From Polaromonas sp. (GTDB taxonomy: Bacteria > Pseudomonadota > Gammaproteobacteria > Burkholderiales > Burkholderiaceae_C): a DNA stretch of 64,000 nucleotides. Made by a program: the position numbers and the translations under genes. The notes beneath the pieces are model-generated. The model was not told the origin of the DNA. It ran no database searches and saw nothing but the letters and a program-made list of their open reading frames with translations. Shown one piece after another: positions 53,601-62,486 of this stretch (within the stretch, counting starts at the first letter, position 1; each line of letters opens with the position of its first letter). The stretch covers positions 144,552 to 208,551 of the forward strand of contig JAURWY010000011.1 in the NCBI GenBank assembly GCA_030654695.1, in the 5' to 3' direction.

Positions 53601-53753
53601 CACAATCGGTCGATCGATGTTGGGCAGCTCACGCACCTCGACACCCATCAAGGCACCGATGCCAGCGATCACGATCAACAGGTTGATGACGATGACCAGC
53701 CACGGCCGGCGGATGGAGAGCGCAGGCAGGTCGTTGGCGCGGTCTTCGTTCAT
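50634..53753 (-). CDS. RND multidrug efflux pump, HAE-1/AcrB family
   Basis: 1039 aa with the AcrB layout: first membrane helix WLVIVINLLIVIAGIGAL, periplasmic porter domain, and helices 2-12. The proton-relay pair DD is in ATGLVVDDSIVVLENIQ and the relay Lys in GVMAKNSILMVEFADQL. The sequence is MexF/MexI-like rather than AcrB-like (short loops, EYPGAAPETLDAEVT). Exports drugs or toxic metabolites from the periplasm and membrane. Overlaps both neighbours by 4 bases. Confidence 0.92.
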   Translation of the reverse strand: MNEDRANDLPALSIRRPWLVIVINLLIVIAGIGALMGVEVRELPNIDRPIVAVRAEYPGAAPETLDAEVTRLIEGAASRVPGVYLVRSASEEGNLRVIIEFNPGVDLVAAANDVRDAVARVERNLPEGVENLIVVKADADADPVIQLAVSSRSLAIDELSRLVEEQIEPLLISVEGVADINLFGSRERVMLVRIDPLRLAAHNLAVDDIATLLRSARIDVPAGSLESPNQQVLVRANASVSTPEALRAMRLRPGLALGEVADVYYSPAKATSYVRLNGASVISLGIVRQAQSNSVAISAGVRAVVDRLNRDSGDLQISVVSDDANFISGAISEVLGSLALAVLIVVAVVGAFLGQWRATLVPVVAIPVALIGTLAAIWLLGYSVNLLTLLALLLATGLVVDDSIVVLENIQRRRGQGLGPRAAAVLGTREVFFAIVATTATLVSVFVPISFLPSAAGRLFAEFGFVMAIAVAISSFVALTLGPMIASRLPEEKPPGRFWLTLSGWGDRAVKTYAAWLAMALSRAWWIAAVCSLLACAAAWSYTQLNQELTPTEDRGLLSIRLEGPNGVGLSYTDRQLEQALAVVTPLQDEGLVQNIFTITGRWDLNRAEIVAPLSDWADRSVSQAQLTARLQAELDNIPGVRVRIRAGNSLGVGGGDGSVQMGVTGDDYARIAEATYGFAAAIERELPGLRDVRVNYTVSQPQLTLRVDRERATALGVSVEGLDIMLRSLVDGTEITELTVDDRNLPVMLESSTYGATDPQDLLAYSVRASGVEGERLVPLSQFVRLEETAIPSELERLGQRRAVQLSAVAVDGMPLQQAVNDLRALAGQELPAGMGLLFRGDAATLEQTGRDVAITFAIALLVVFLVLVAQFEGVTSAAVVIVTVPFGLAAAVFAMTLSGTSINIYSQIGLLLLVGVMAKNSILMVEFADQLRDAGRSVREAAQEAAVTRLRPIMMTMASTVLGALPLVLGSGPGAESRASIGWVIFGGLSLASLFTLFLTPVVYLGLARFAKPRASQGERLAEEMKLASAQQAGDAL

Positions 53754-54799
53754 GGCGTTGCGCTACGGCTGTCGGCGCTACCCACAACGCGCACGCTACG
53801 CCCTTCGCGCAGGCGCTGCACGCCTTCAACCACCACGGTCTCGCCGCTGGTCAGCGCACCGTCGAGCAGCACGCGGCCGTCGGCGCGGCGCACCGGGCGA
53901 ACCGCCACCTGAAACACTTTGCCATCCCGTAAAGCCCACACAAATGAACCCTCGCGACCCCATTGAAGGGCCAACTCAGGCACGCTCACAAATTTTTGGC
54001 CAGGCATCGTGAGCCTTACCGTGAAAGACATGCCAGGACGCAAGCGGTCAGCCGTGTTGCTGACCACGGCACGCACCCGCACATTGCGCGACAGCGGGTC
54101 AATCCGGCTGTCTATCTCAGACACCTTGCCAGCGAATGAACGATCGGGATAAGCCGGATTCACTGCCGAGATGGCGTGGCCGGGTGCGATTCGCGCCAGA
54201 TAGGGCTCCGGCACGTCAAAGTCAATCAACAACATCCGCCGGTCGTCCAGCGTGGTCAGCGCGCTGTCTGTCGTGACCCGGTCGCCCCGCTCAACGCCAG
54301 CCAAACCCACAATGCCAGAAAACGGCGCGTGGACGATGCGGTCAGCCACAGCCTCTTGCGCCTGCGCCAGTTCAATCTTGGCAGCACGCAACACCGCTCG
54401 GGCTTCGTCGAGCACGCTCTCCGGCACTGCACCGCTGCCACGCGTGGCTTCGTAACGATCGGCCAACGCACTGGCGGCGTCGACCTGCGCGGCGGCCAGC
54501 TCAGCCGCCAAACGTTGCTGTCGATCGACCAAGCGCAGCAACACCTGCCCAGCGCGAACGGCTTGCCCTGTCCGAAAGGAAACCTCTGCAACCTCCCCCG
54601 CGACCGCCGGAAAAATCACCACCGAGTGACGTGCCGAACCACTGCCGATCATGTCCAGATGAACAGTGTCATTGGCATTGGTGCTGGCGGCCACGATCAC
54701 TGGCACAGCGGTGGCATCAGGCGCCGGTGTTTGAGCGATGGCGGGCCCACACAGCAGAAACAGAGTGGTCAGGGTCAGGGCAAAGAGGGGTGTCAGCAA
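53750..54799 (-). CDS. RND efflux periplasmic adaptor (membrane fusion protein)
   Basis: 349 aa from the TTG at 54799. The signal peptide is FALTLTTLFLLCGPAIAQ. Adaptor marks are GEVAEVSFRTGQAVRAGQVL for the lipoyl half, a short coiled coil (AAELAAAQVDAASALADRY), and HAPFSGIVGLAGVERGDRV for the second lipoyl half. First gene of the adaptor-pump-channel operon. No local TetR or MarR regulator gene accompanies it. Confidence 0.9.
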   Translation of the reverse strand: MLTPLFALTLTTLFLLCGPAIAQTPAPDATAVPVIVAASTNANDTVHLDMIGSGSARHSVVIFPAVAGEVAEVSFRTGQAVRAGQVLLRLVDRQQRLAAELAAAQVDAASALADRYEATRGSGAVPESVLDEARAVLRAAKIELAQAQEAVADRIVHAPFSGIVGLAGVERGDRVTTDSALTTLDDRRMLLIDFDVPEPYLARIAPGHAISAVNPAYPDRSFAGKVSEIDSRIDPLSRNVRVRAVVSNTADRLRPGMSFTVRLTMPGQKFVSVPELALQWGREGSFVWALRDGKVFQVAVRPVRRADGRVLLDGALTSGETVVVEGVQRLREGRSVRVVGSADSRSATP

Positions 54800-55109
54800 A
54801 GCATGAGGGATATTGAGAATTGAACCCAGCAGGGCAAGACTGGGAGTTCAACCCCAACGAATAAAGATAGTACCTTACGACTTATTTTCATTTTTTTGAC
54901 TACTTTAATATCCTTTATTCAGCGTATGGACCTGCTGAGACGGTTGATCTGTGACTCAAAATGCCAGCGACTCCGACCTACAGAAAACGACGAACAAGCC
55001 GGGCAACCAGTGCCTTGGAGACCCATGATGCTTGTAGATAGTTAAGTGTGGTCAGTTATTCAAGCCAGCCATCTCTCTTCAACTTGATCCAATAAAAGTC
55101 ACTACGTCA
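54800..55109. other. 310-base intergenic region between the efflux operon and the PHA synthase gene
   Basis: The region separates two divergent units. It holds an imperfect inverted repeat: TTGAAC (54820-54825) with GTTCAA (54846-54851), plus an inner CCAG/CTGG pair. This may be an operator or a 5'-leader hairpin of the efflux operon. An AT-rich block (about 54880-54920) probably carries promoter elements, but no clean -35/-10 pair stands out. No gene was found. Confidence 0.4.
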
Positions 55110-56975
55110 ATGGCAGAGAAACGCAATGGAAATGAAAATGAAAATGAAAATGGACGCCATGAGTTGACCCCGAGAAACAGCGCGGTTGAGCGCATCTCGG
55201 CCAAGGGGCTGAGACGGCGTGGTGATGTCCGCTCGTTTTTTGAAAAAACGGCGCATCCAAATTCAGCCATAGAAGCCGCCGCAGCACTCGATCACAGTGT
55301 GCGGATGAGCATGGCATCGATGACGGGCGGTTTGTCGCCGGTCTCGCTCGGGCTGGCGGTAGCCGACTGGGCCGGCCATCTGGCGGCCTCGCCGGGCACC
55401 TTGTCGCGCTTGACGACACAAGGCTATCTGGCTTGGATGCTGGCCATGCAGCACGCTGTCACTTGTCAAAGCGTGCCGACCGCGGATCCTCGTTATGCCG
55501 ACAAGGAGTGGGCTTCGTGGCCTTTTTGCGCGCTGGCCAGCACCCACGGCGTGGCGGAGACATGGTGGAAAGAAGCCACCGTGCTGCGCGGCATGGAGCA
55601 TCACCACGAGGAGCTGATGCAACTGTTGTCGCGCCAGTGGCTGGACATGCTGGCGCCCAGCAATTGGCCTTGGTCGAATCCCAAGGTGATCAAGACCACC
55701 ATCGAGACCCAAGGTGCCAACTTGTTAAGGGGTGCGTCACATGCGTATGACGACTGGCGACAAAGTCAGGGCATGGCGCCACTGAAGCCAGAAGAACATC
55801 TTTACCGTCCAGGCTTAGAGGTCGCCTGCACACCGGGCGAAGTGGTTTACCGCAACCATCTGGTCGAGCTGATTCAATACACACCGACCACACGCAAAGT
55901 GCAACGCGAGCCGTTGTTCATCGTGCCGTCATGGATCATGAAATACTACATTCTGGATCTCTCACCGCACAACTCCATGGTGCGTTACATGGTGGATCAA
56001 GGCCACACAGTGTTCATGCTGTCGTGGCGCAACCCGGATGAATCTGACGCGCTGCTCGACATGCAGGACTACGTGCAGCTCGGCGTGCTGGACTCGCTGG
56101 CCGTCATCACCGAGAGATGTGGCGGCATCCCCATCCACACCACCGGCTATTGCTTGGGCGGCACGCTGTTGGCCATGGCGGCGGCGGCGTTGGCCAACAC
56201 CGACGTTGTGCACAGCGCGCCGATTGCGCCACTGGCGTCGATGACGCTGCTGGCGGCCCAGCTGGATTTTCGTGACGCCGGCGAGATGGGCGTGCTACTG
56301 GACGAAGCGCAAGTCGCCTTACTCGAAGACATCATGGCCGAGCGCGGCTTCCTCACGGGGCATCAAATGGCGGGGTCGTTCCAGTTCTTGAGGGCGCGCG
56401 ACTTGGTTTGGTCGGCCCGCATGCGCGAGTACTTGCTGGGAGAACCAGACGTACCGAACGACCTGATGGCGTGGAATGCTGACGTCACGCGCATGCCCGC
56501 GGTCATGCACACCAACTACCTGCACAGCCTATATCTGCACAACGAGCTGGCCGAAGGGCGCTATGAAGTGATGGGCGAACCCGTTTCTCTGGGCGACCTG
56601 CAGTTGCCGATATTTGCCGTAGGCACCTTGAAAGACCACGTGACCCCGTGGCGCTCAGCCTACAAAGTGAAACGCTTGGTGCATGCCGATGTGACCTTTG
56701 TGCTGACCAGCGGTGGCCACAACGCCGGCGTGGTGTCAGAGCCCGGCCATGCGGGTCGCGACTACCAACTGCTGCTCACCAAAGCCACCGACAGGCGGCT
56801 GTCGCCTGAAGCGTGGAAGGAACGCGCACCGCACTTCAAAGGATCGTGGTGGCCGGCTTGGCATGCGTGGTTGGTGGCGCATGGCAGCGGCATGGCGCCA
56901 GCGCGGCCAGTGTCACCACTCGATTCAGTCGCGCATGCGCCGGGCGAGTATGTGATGACGCGTTATCGGGATTGA
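55110..56975 (+). CDS. phaC: Class I-type polyhydroxyalkanoate synthase
   Basis: 621 aa, alpha/beta-hydrolase fold enzyme that polymerises 3-hydroxyacyl-CoA into storage granules. The lipase-like box GYCLGG carries the catalytic Cys at C348. The Asp is in TLKDHVTPWRS and the His in TSGGHNAGVV. The N-terminal domain (LAVADWAGHLAASPGTLSRL) is the PhaC_N type. The first residues include a run NGNENENENG encoded by a hexamer repeat, which replaces the usual start. No phaA, phaB or phaR is adjacent. Confidence 0.9.
   Translation: MAEKRNGNENENENGRHELTPRNSAVERISAKGLRRRGDVRSFFEKTAHPNSAIEAAAALDHSVRMSMASMTGGLSPVSLGLAVADWAGHLAASPGTLSRLTTQGYLAWMLAMQHAVTCQSVPTADPRYADKEWASWPFCALASTHGVAETWWKEATVLRGMEHHHEELMQLLSRQWLDMLAPSNWPWSNPKVIKTTIETQGANLLRGASHAYDDWRQSQGMAPLKPEEHLYRPGLEVACTPGEVVYRNHLVELIQYTPTTRKVQREPLFIVPSWIMKYYILDLSPHNSMVRYMVDQGHTVFMLSWRNPDESDALLDMQDYVQLGVLDSLAVITERCGGIPIHTTGYCLGGTLLAMAAAALANTDVVHSAPIAPLASMTLLAAQLDFRDAGEMGVLLDEAQVALLEDIMAERGFLTGHQMAGSFQFLRARDLVWSARMREYLLGEPDVPNDLMAWNADVTRMPAVMHTNYLHSLYLHNELAEGRYEVMGEPVSLGDLQLPIFAVGTLKDHVTPWRSAYKVKRLVHADVTFVLTSGGHNAGVVSEPGHAGRDYQLLLTKATDRRLSPEAWKERAPHFKGSWWPAWHAWLVAHGSGMAPARPVSPLDSVAHAPGEYVMTRYRD
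55125..55154 (+). repeat. Hexanucleotide microsatellite in the start of phaC
   Basis: Five tandem AATGRA units (AATGGA, three AATGAA, AATGGA) encode Asn-Gly/Glu pairs at residues 6-15. Copy changes would keep the frame. Confidence 0.85.
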
Positions 56976-57027
56976 TGGGCCTGATGGGATTGATGGATTG
57001 ACGTGACTGGCAGCGGTCGCCTGAGCC

Positions 57028-57951
57028 TCAACCCAGCGTCGTGTCCAGCACCATCATGATGGCAAAGCCAACCATCAAGCCAATCGTGGCGGAGGTTTGG
57101 TGGCCGTTGCGGTGCGTCTCAGGGATGACCTCGTGGGAGACCACAAACAACATCGCGCCCGCGGCCAAACCTAAACCAATCGGGTAAGCCATGGCCGAAC
57201 TGCCGACCAAGCTGACACCAATCAAGGCACCGAGGGGTTCCAGCAAACCGCCCAGCGCCGCGACGCCAATCGACTTCCAGGCACTGGTGCCAATAGAGCG
57301 CAGCGTCATGGCAACCGCCAATCCTTCAGGAATGTCTTGCAGGGCAATCGCTGTGGCCAAAGGCAAACCAACGCTCAAGTCGCCTTGCGCAAAACTCACG
57401 CCCACCGCCATGCCTTCGGGCAAGTTGTGAATGGCCACCGCCATCACAAATAACCAGACCCTGTTGCAGCGTTCATTGCCAGGACCACAAGGACCCGTTT
57501 TGGCGTGTTCGTGCGGCGTGAACTGGTCCAGGCCCAGCATCAGCATGACGCCCAGCGCCATACCCAAGACCACCAACACAGCACCACCCACCGCATTGCC
57601 CGTGAATGTTTCGCCCGCCGCCAAACCCGGCAGCAGCAAAGAAAAAGCCGCTGCGGCCAGCATCATGCCGGCCGCAGCGCCGAGCATCACGTCTTCAGTT
57701 TTCTGCTTCAGACCACTCAAAAAAAGCACGGGCATGGCACCCAAGGTGGTCGCCAGAAAACCCGCCATACCGCCCCACAAGGCCCACCGAACCGTGTCAT
57801 TCTCGGTCGCATTGAGCCACACCTCGCCTTGCAGCAGCAGCGCCACCACGCCCAACACAGAAATACCAAAACCAACCAACACTTTGGGATGGGTTCGGGC
57901 ATGGGCGGAAATCAACTGAGACCAAGCGGGCGTACTGACAGCATTAGGCAT
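57028..57951 (-). CDS. ZIP-family metal transporter
   Basis: 307 aa from the ATG at 57951, GufA/ZupT-like. About eight hydrophobic segments, with metal sites in the fourth and fifth helices: IHNLPEGMAVGVSFAQGD and TAIALQDIPEGLAVAM. A His/Glu-containing loop HEVIPETHRNGH follows. A cytoplasmic loop has HEHAKTGPCGPGNERC, a possible metal sensor. Imports zinc, iron or another divalent cation. Confidence 0.88.
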   Translation of the reverse strand: MPNAVSTPAWSQLISAHARTHPKVLVGFGISVLGVVALLLQGEVWLNATENDTVRWALWGGMAGFLATTLGAMPVLFLSGLKQKTEDVMLGAAAGMMLAAAAFSLLLPGLAAGETFTGNAVGGAVLVVLGMALGVMLMLGLDQFTPHEHAKTGPCGPGNERCNRVWLFVMAVAIHNLPEGMAVGVSFAQGDLSVGLPLATAIALQDIPEGLAVAMTLRSIGTSAWKSIGVAALGGLLEPLGALIGVSLVGSSAMAYPIGLGLAAGAMLFVVSHEVIPETHRNGHQTSATIGLMVGFAIMMVLDTTLG

Positions 57952-58128
57952 GGGATGGCTTCTTTTTTTGATGTTCGCAGCTTCACGCCGCAGATCCTTG
58001 ATGATGCACGTTGAAAACACCTGCAGTGGTTCTATTTGTGCATCTCCAAGTTAGCCATAAGCTATTGGAATATATGTCCATGTAGCCAAAAAGAACTCTT
58101 TCGGCGACACCAATGCCGCTGCATGGCC

Positions 58129-61100
58129 CTAATCGTAGACCACCTGCGCCAAACCCCGATCCGCCTGCGCCATCCAACTGGCCAGTGCGGCGTCGGTCGG
58201 GTAGAACTTCGCGGCGTCACCGAGTTGCAGTTCAGCCGTCGCGCCATCGCGGCGCAGGCTCAGACGCACCGACAAACCGCGCAAGACCTCACTCTCATCC
58301 AAGGCTGAGATTTCTCGCTTGGGCGGGAAGTCTTTGATCAGGCGTGGAATGTCGGGTGCGTTGCCGTTAACGGCCACACGCAGGTATTTACCGAAGCGGC
58401 AACGCGCTTCTTCCAAGTCCCAAACCTGTGTGACCTTCAGGCGAAAACCGCCTGCAAAACGGTCAGGTTGCAAGCTGGCTTGAACGATGACGAGCTCGTC
58501 GTCTTTGAGCTGATTGCGGTGGGCATTCAGCACGTTTTCATCAGCCGTGGCTTCAATCACACCCGTCTTGTCATCGAGTTTGAACAAGGCCAGTTTGCCG
58601 CGCTGACCGTTGATGACGCGCAGGTCATTGACAATCGCCGCGATGAGTTGCGGCTCGCGTGAATCGATCAGGTCTTCGATCTTGCGCTTGGCAAACTTGC
58701 GGACTTCGAGCTCGACCGCGTCAAACAAATGCCCCGACAAATAAAAGCCAACCGCCGTTTTTTCGTAGGTCAGCCGCGTTTTCACGCCCCAAGGCATGGC
58801 TTCAACCAGTGGCGGTTCTTGCGTGCTGGCAGCATGTGAGTCCGACATGTCGAACAGCCCGCCTTGGTTGGCATTGGCTTGCGTGGCGGCAGAGAATTCA
58901 AAAGCGCGGTCTACCGACGCCAACAGCTCGGCGCGGTTCAGGTGCAGGTTGTCAAACGCGCCGGCCTTGATGAGCGCTTCCACCGTGCGCTTGTTGAGTT
59001 TGGACTTGTCGACACGCACGCAAAAATCATAGAGCGAGGTGAAGGGACCGCCCTCCTCGCGCGCCGCGACCATCGCGGCAATCGCCTGCTGGCCCGTGCC
59101 TTTGATGGCGCCCAATCCGTAGCGAATGCTTTTGTCGGTGATCGGCTCGAAGCGGTAATTTCCGCGGTTGACGTCGGGCGACTCAAAGCTGATGCCCATC
59201 TTCACGGCATCCCCAAACAGAATTTTCAGCTTGTCGGTGTCATCCATTTCCACCGTCATGTTGGCGCAGAAAAACTCGGCCGTGTAATGCACCTTGAGCC
59301 AAGCCGTGTGGTACGCCAGCAGCGAGTACGCGGCGGCATGCGACTTGTTGAAACCGTAACCGGCGAACTTCTCCATCAAGTCAAAAACTTCGTCGGCCTT
59401 GGCTTCGACGATGTCATTCTTGGCCGCGCCATCACGGAAGATCTGGCGGTGTTGCGCCATCTCGTCCGCGTCTTTTTTACCCATGGCACGGCGCAGCATG
59501 TCGGCGCCGCCCAGCGTGTAGCCGCCCAGAATCTGCGCGGTCTGCATCACCTGCTCTTGGTAGACCATGATGCCGTAGGTTTCCGATAGCATGTCGGCCA
59601 CCAGCGGATGCGGATAGATGACTTCTTCGCGGCCCTGCTTGCGCGCCACGAAGGTGGGGATCAAATCCATCGGGCCCGGCCGGTACAGCGCGTTCAGCGC
59701 GATCAGGTCTTCGAGCCGGGTCGGACGCGCGTCTTTCAGCATGCGCTGCATGCCGCTACTTTCAAACTGGAACACCGCCTCGGTTTTGCCTTCGGCAAAT
59801 AATTTGTAGACCTTGGCGTCATCCAGCGGCAGGTTTTCAAAGGCAAAGTTTTCTTGCCCCGCGTGGCGCTTCATGATGAACTCGCGCGCGATTTCCAAAA
59901 TCGTCAGCGTAGCCAAGCCCAAGAAGTCGAACTTCACCAGGCCAATCGCCTCAACGTCATTTTTGTCGTACTGGCTGACCGCCGAGTCGCTGCCGGGCTG
60001 CTGGTACAGCGGACAAAAGTCCGTCAGCTTGCCGGGTGCAATCAACACACCACCGGCGTGCATGCCGACGTTGCGGGTCAGGCCTTCGAGCTTGCGGGCC
60101 AACTCCAACAGCGTGCGCACGTCTTCTTCTTTGCTTTCGCGCTCGGCCAAAATGGGTTCGGCCTCAACCGCGTAAACCATCTTGTCGTTTTTGTCGCGGT
60201 CAGCCGGCGGCAATTGCAAGGAAACAGCCTGCCCGGGCTTGTTCGGAATCAGCTTGGAAATGCTGTCGCAAAAGCCATAGGGAAAGTCCAGCACACGGCC
60301 AACGTCGCGAATCGCCGCTCTAGCCGCCATGGTGCCGAAGGTGACGATCTGGCTGACGGCTTCTTTGCCGTATTTGTCTTTGACGTAGTCAATCACGCGG
60401 TCGCGATTGGTCTGGCAAAAGTCGATGTCGAAGTCGGGCATCGAGACCCGTTCCGGGTTCAAAAACCGCTCAAACAGCAAGTTGTATTGCAGCGGGTCGA
60501 GGTCGGTGATGCGCAGCGAATAAGCTACCAATGAACCGGCGCCAGATCCCCGCCCAGGCCCGACCGGACAGCCGTTGTTCTTGGCCCAGTTGATGAAGTC
60601 GCCCACGATCAAAAAGTAACCGGGAAAGCCCATCTTCAGGATGGTCGCGATCTCGAATTCAAGCCGCTCCACATAGCGCGGCATCTCCGCCTCGCGCTTG
60701 GCCACATCGGGGTACAGGTGCGTCATGCGCTCCTTCAGGCCTTCGTGCGAGGCGTAACGAAAGTAGTCCTCCGGGCTCATGCGCTGGCCGTTGACCAGCG
60801 GCGTGGGAAAGTCTGGCAGTTGCGGCTTGCCCAGCACCAGGGTCAGGTTGCAGCGCTTGGCAATTTCGACCGTGTTGGCCACAGCAGAGGGCACATCGGC
60901 AAACAGCGCCTGCATTTGCGCTGCCGACTTGAAATACTGCTCGCGTGTGAACTTGCGCACCCGGCGCTGGTTGCCCAAAATTTCACCCTCGGCAATGCAG
61001 ACGCGTGCCTCATGGGCCTCAAAATCGTCCGGCAGGGTGAACTGCACCGGATGCGTGGCCACCACCGGCAACCCGGCACGGGCCGCCAACTGCACAGCGG

Positions 61101-61641
61101 CAGCCACATGCGCGTCGTCGTCCACACGCCCGGCGCGCTGCAGTTCCAGATAGAAGCGGTGCACAAAAATACTGCCCAATTGCATAGCCACATCCAGCGC
61201 ACGGGCTTCATCACCCTGCACCAGTGCCTGACCCACGGGCCCGGCCTGGGCGCCCGACAAGGCAATCAGGCCCTCATTCAACTCCTTGAGCCAAGCCAGC
61301 TTGACGCTGGCCTGCGCCTTGCCGGCGTTTTGCGTCCAGGCGCGTGCCAGCAATTCGGACAGATTCAGGTAGCCCTGCTTGTTTTGCACCAGCACCACCA
61401 TGCGCGACAAGGCCGCCTCGTCCTTGCCCAGGCCTTCCAGCCAGATTTCCGCGCCGATCAGGGGTTTGACGCCGCGCTTGCGCCCTTCCTTGTAAAACTT
61501 GATGGCGGCAAACAGGTTGCTGAGGTCGGTGATCGCCAGCGCAGGCTGTTTGTCGGCCGCAGCGGCCTTGACAATCTCGTCAATGCGGTTGGTGCCGTCT
61601 ACGACGGAGAATTCGGTGTGGAGACGCAGGTGAACAAACAT
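58129..61641 (-). CDS. dnaE: DNA polymerase III subunit alpha
   Basis: 1170 aa replicative polymerase. The PHP domain starts FVHLRLHTEFSVVDG with LAITDLSNLFA. The catalytic aspartates are in MPDFDIDFCQTNRD, and GPGRGSGAGSLVAYSL is the family motif. The C-terminus has the finger and beta-binding regions and an OB-fold. Length is normal for DnaE1. The next 177 bases, up to the ZIP gene, have no feature I can support. Confidence 0.97.
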   Translation of the reverse strand: MFVHLRLHTEFSVVDGTNRIDEIVKAAAADKQPALAITDLSNLFAAIKFYKEGRKRGVKPLIGAEIWLEGLGKDEAALSRMVVLVQNKQGYLNLSELLARAWTQNAGKAQASVKLAWLKELNEGLIALSGAQAGPVGQALVQGDEARALDVAMQLGSIFVHRFYLELQRAGRVDDDAHVAAAVQLAARAGLPVVATHPVQFTLPDDFEAHEARVCIAEGEILGNQRRVRKFTREQYFKSAAQMQALFADVPSAVANTVEIAKRCNLTLVLGKPQLPDFPTPLVNGQRMSPEDYFRYASHEGLKERMTHLYPDVAKREAEMPRYVERLEFEIATILKMGFPGYFLIVGDFINWAKNNGCPVGPGRGSGAGSLVAYSLRITDLDPLQYNLLFERFLNPERVSMPDFDIDFCQTNRDRVIDYVKDKYGKEAVSQIVTFGTMAARAAIRDVGRVLDFPYGFCDSISKLIPNKPGQAVSLQLPPADRDKNDKMVYAVEAEPILAERESKEEDVRTLLELARKLEGLTRNVGMHAGGVLIAPGKLTDFCPLYQQPGSDSAVSQYDKNDVEAIGLVKFDFLGLATLTILEIAREFIMKRHAGQENFAFENLPLDDAKVYKLFAEGKTEAVFQFESSGMQRMLKDARPTRLEDLIALNALYRPGPMDLIPTFVARKQGREEVIYPHPLVADMLSETYGIMVYQEQVMQTAQILGGYTLGGADMLRRAMGKKDADEMAQHRQIFRDGAAKNDIVEAKADEVFDLMEKFAGYGFNKSHAAAYSLLAYHTAWLKVHYTAEFFCANMTVEMDDTDKLKILFGDAVKMGISFESPDVNRGNYRFEPITDKSIRYGLGAIKGTGQQAIAAMVAAREEGGPFTSLYDFCVRVDKSKLNKRTVEALIKAGAFDNLHLNRAELLASVDRAFEFSAATQANANQGGLFDMSDSHAASTQEPPLVEAMPWGVKTRLTYEKTAVGFYLSGHLFDAVELEVRKFAKRKIEDLIDSREPQLIAAIVNDLRVINGQRGKLALFKLDDKTGVIEATADENVLNAHRNQLKDDELVIVQASLQPDRFAGGFRLKVTQVWDLEEARCRFGKYLRVAVNGNAPDIPRLIKDFPPKREISALDESEVLRGLSVRLSLRRDGATAELQLGDAAKFYPTDAALASWMAQADRGLAQVVYD

Positions 61642-61682
61642 AGTCGGTCATTGTTGTTTTCCGCACCTCTTAAAATCAGGGG

Positions 61683-62420
61683 GTGAACACGACTCTGAAC
61701 ATCTCCGCCTACAAATTCATTCCCCTGCCCGATGCCGCCGCGCTCAGGGAGATACTGCTGGTACGGGCGCTGGACTTGCAACTCAAAGGCACCATTTTGC
61801 TGGCCGAAGAGGGCATCAACCTGTTCCTGGCCGGCCCTGGCGACGCTGTGCGCGGTTTTGTAACGCAATTGCACACCGATCCCCGCTTTGCGGACATTTC
61901 ACCCAAGGAAAGCTGGTCCGACCATCAGCCATTCAAGAAAATGCTGGTCAAGATCAAGCGTGAAATCATCCGCATGGACCACCCGGCGATTCGCCCCGCC
62001 AACGGACGCGCACCCGCCGTGTCACCCGCCACGGTCAAACGCTGGCTTGACGCAGGTCATGACGACGAGGGTCGTCCGGTAGTGACGCTGGATACCCGCA
62101 ATGACTTTGAAGTGGACGCCGGCACCTTTGAAGGTGCGATTGATTGGCGTATCCAGAAATTCACCCAGTTTCCCCAGGCCTTGCTGGACCACAAGACAGA
62201 CCTTCAGGAAAAGACCGTGGTGAGTTTTTGTACGGGCGGCATCCGTTGCGAGAAGGCTGCGATTTTCATGCGCGAAGCGGGACTGGAGCATGTGTACCAG
62301 CTCGAAGGCGGCATCCTCAAATATTTTGAAGAAACCGGTGGCGCCCATTACCAGGGCGGTTGCTTTGTGTTTGACGAGCGTCGGGCGGTAGGTGCGGACC
62401 TGTCCGTCATTGCCTCATAG
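61683..62420 (+). CDS. trhO: tRNA uridine(34) hydroxylase, rhodanese type
   Basis: 245 aa, YceA family; makes 5-hydroxyuridine at the tRNA wobble position using O2. The start is a GTG at 61683. An acylphosphatase-like N-terminal domain (KGTILLAEEGINLFLAG) leads to a rhodanese domain with C183 in SFCTGGIRCEKA. The Cys-x5-Cys pair (C183, C189) matches TrhO. Divergent from dnaE. Confidence 0.92.
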   Translation: MNTTLNISAYKFIPLPDAAALREILLVRALDLQLKGTILLAEEGINLFLAGPGDAVRGFVTQLHTDPRFADISPKESWSDHQPFKKMLVKIKREIIRMDHPAIRPANGRAPAVSPATVKRWLDAGHDDEGRPVVTLDTRNDFEVDAGTFEGAIDWRIQKFTQFPQALLDHKTDLQEKTVVSFCTGGIRCEKAAIFMREAGLEHVYQLEGGILKYFEETGGAHYQGGCFVFDERRAVGADLSVIAS

Positions 62421-62486
62421 CCATCTGATGAGTCCCTCGGGACGATTGTCATATGAACGTGGTAAGTTCGGGGTTCGGAGGACAAC

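Noticed and set aside
56960..57001. Short GATTGATGG repeats after phaC
   Set aside because: The two or three imperfect copies are too short and few to call a repeat element.
60718..61686. Long plus-strand open frame of 322 codons opposite dnaE
   Set aside because: The minus strand is an unmistakable DnaE. The mirror frame has a His/Gln/Arg-rich composition typical of antisense shadows.
62432..62443. GTCCCTCGGGAC hairpin after trhO as a terminator
   Set aside because: The stem is short, the loop is only two bases and there is no T-run.
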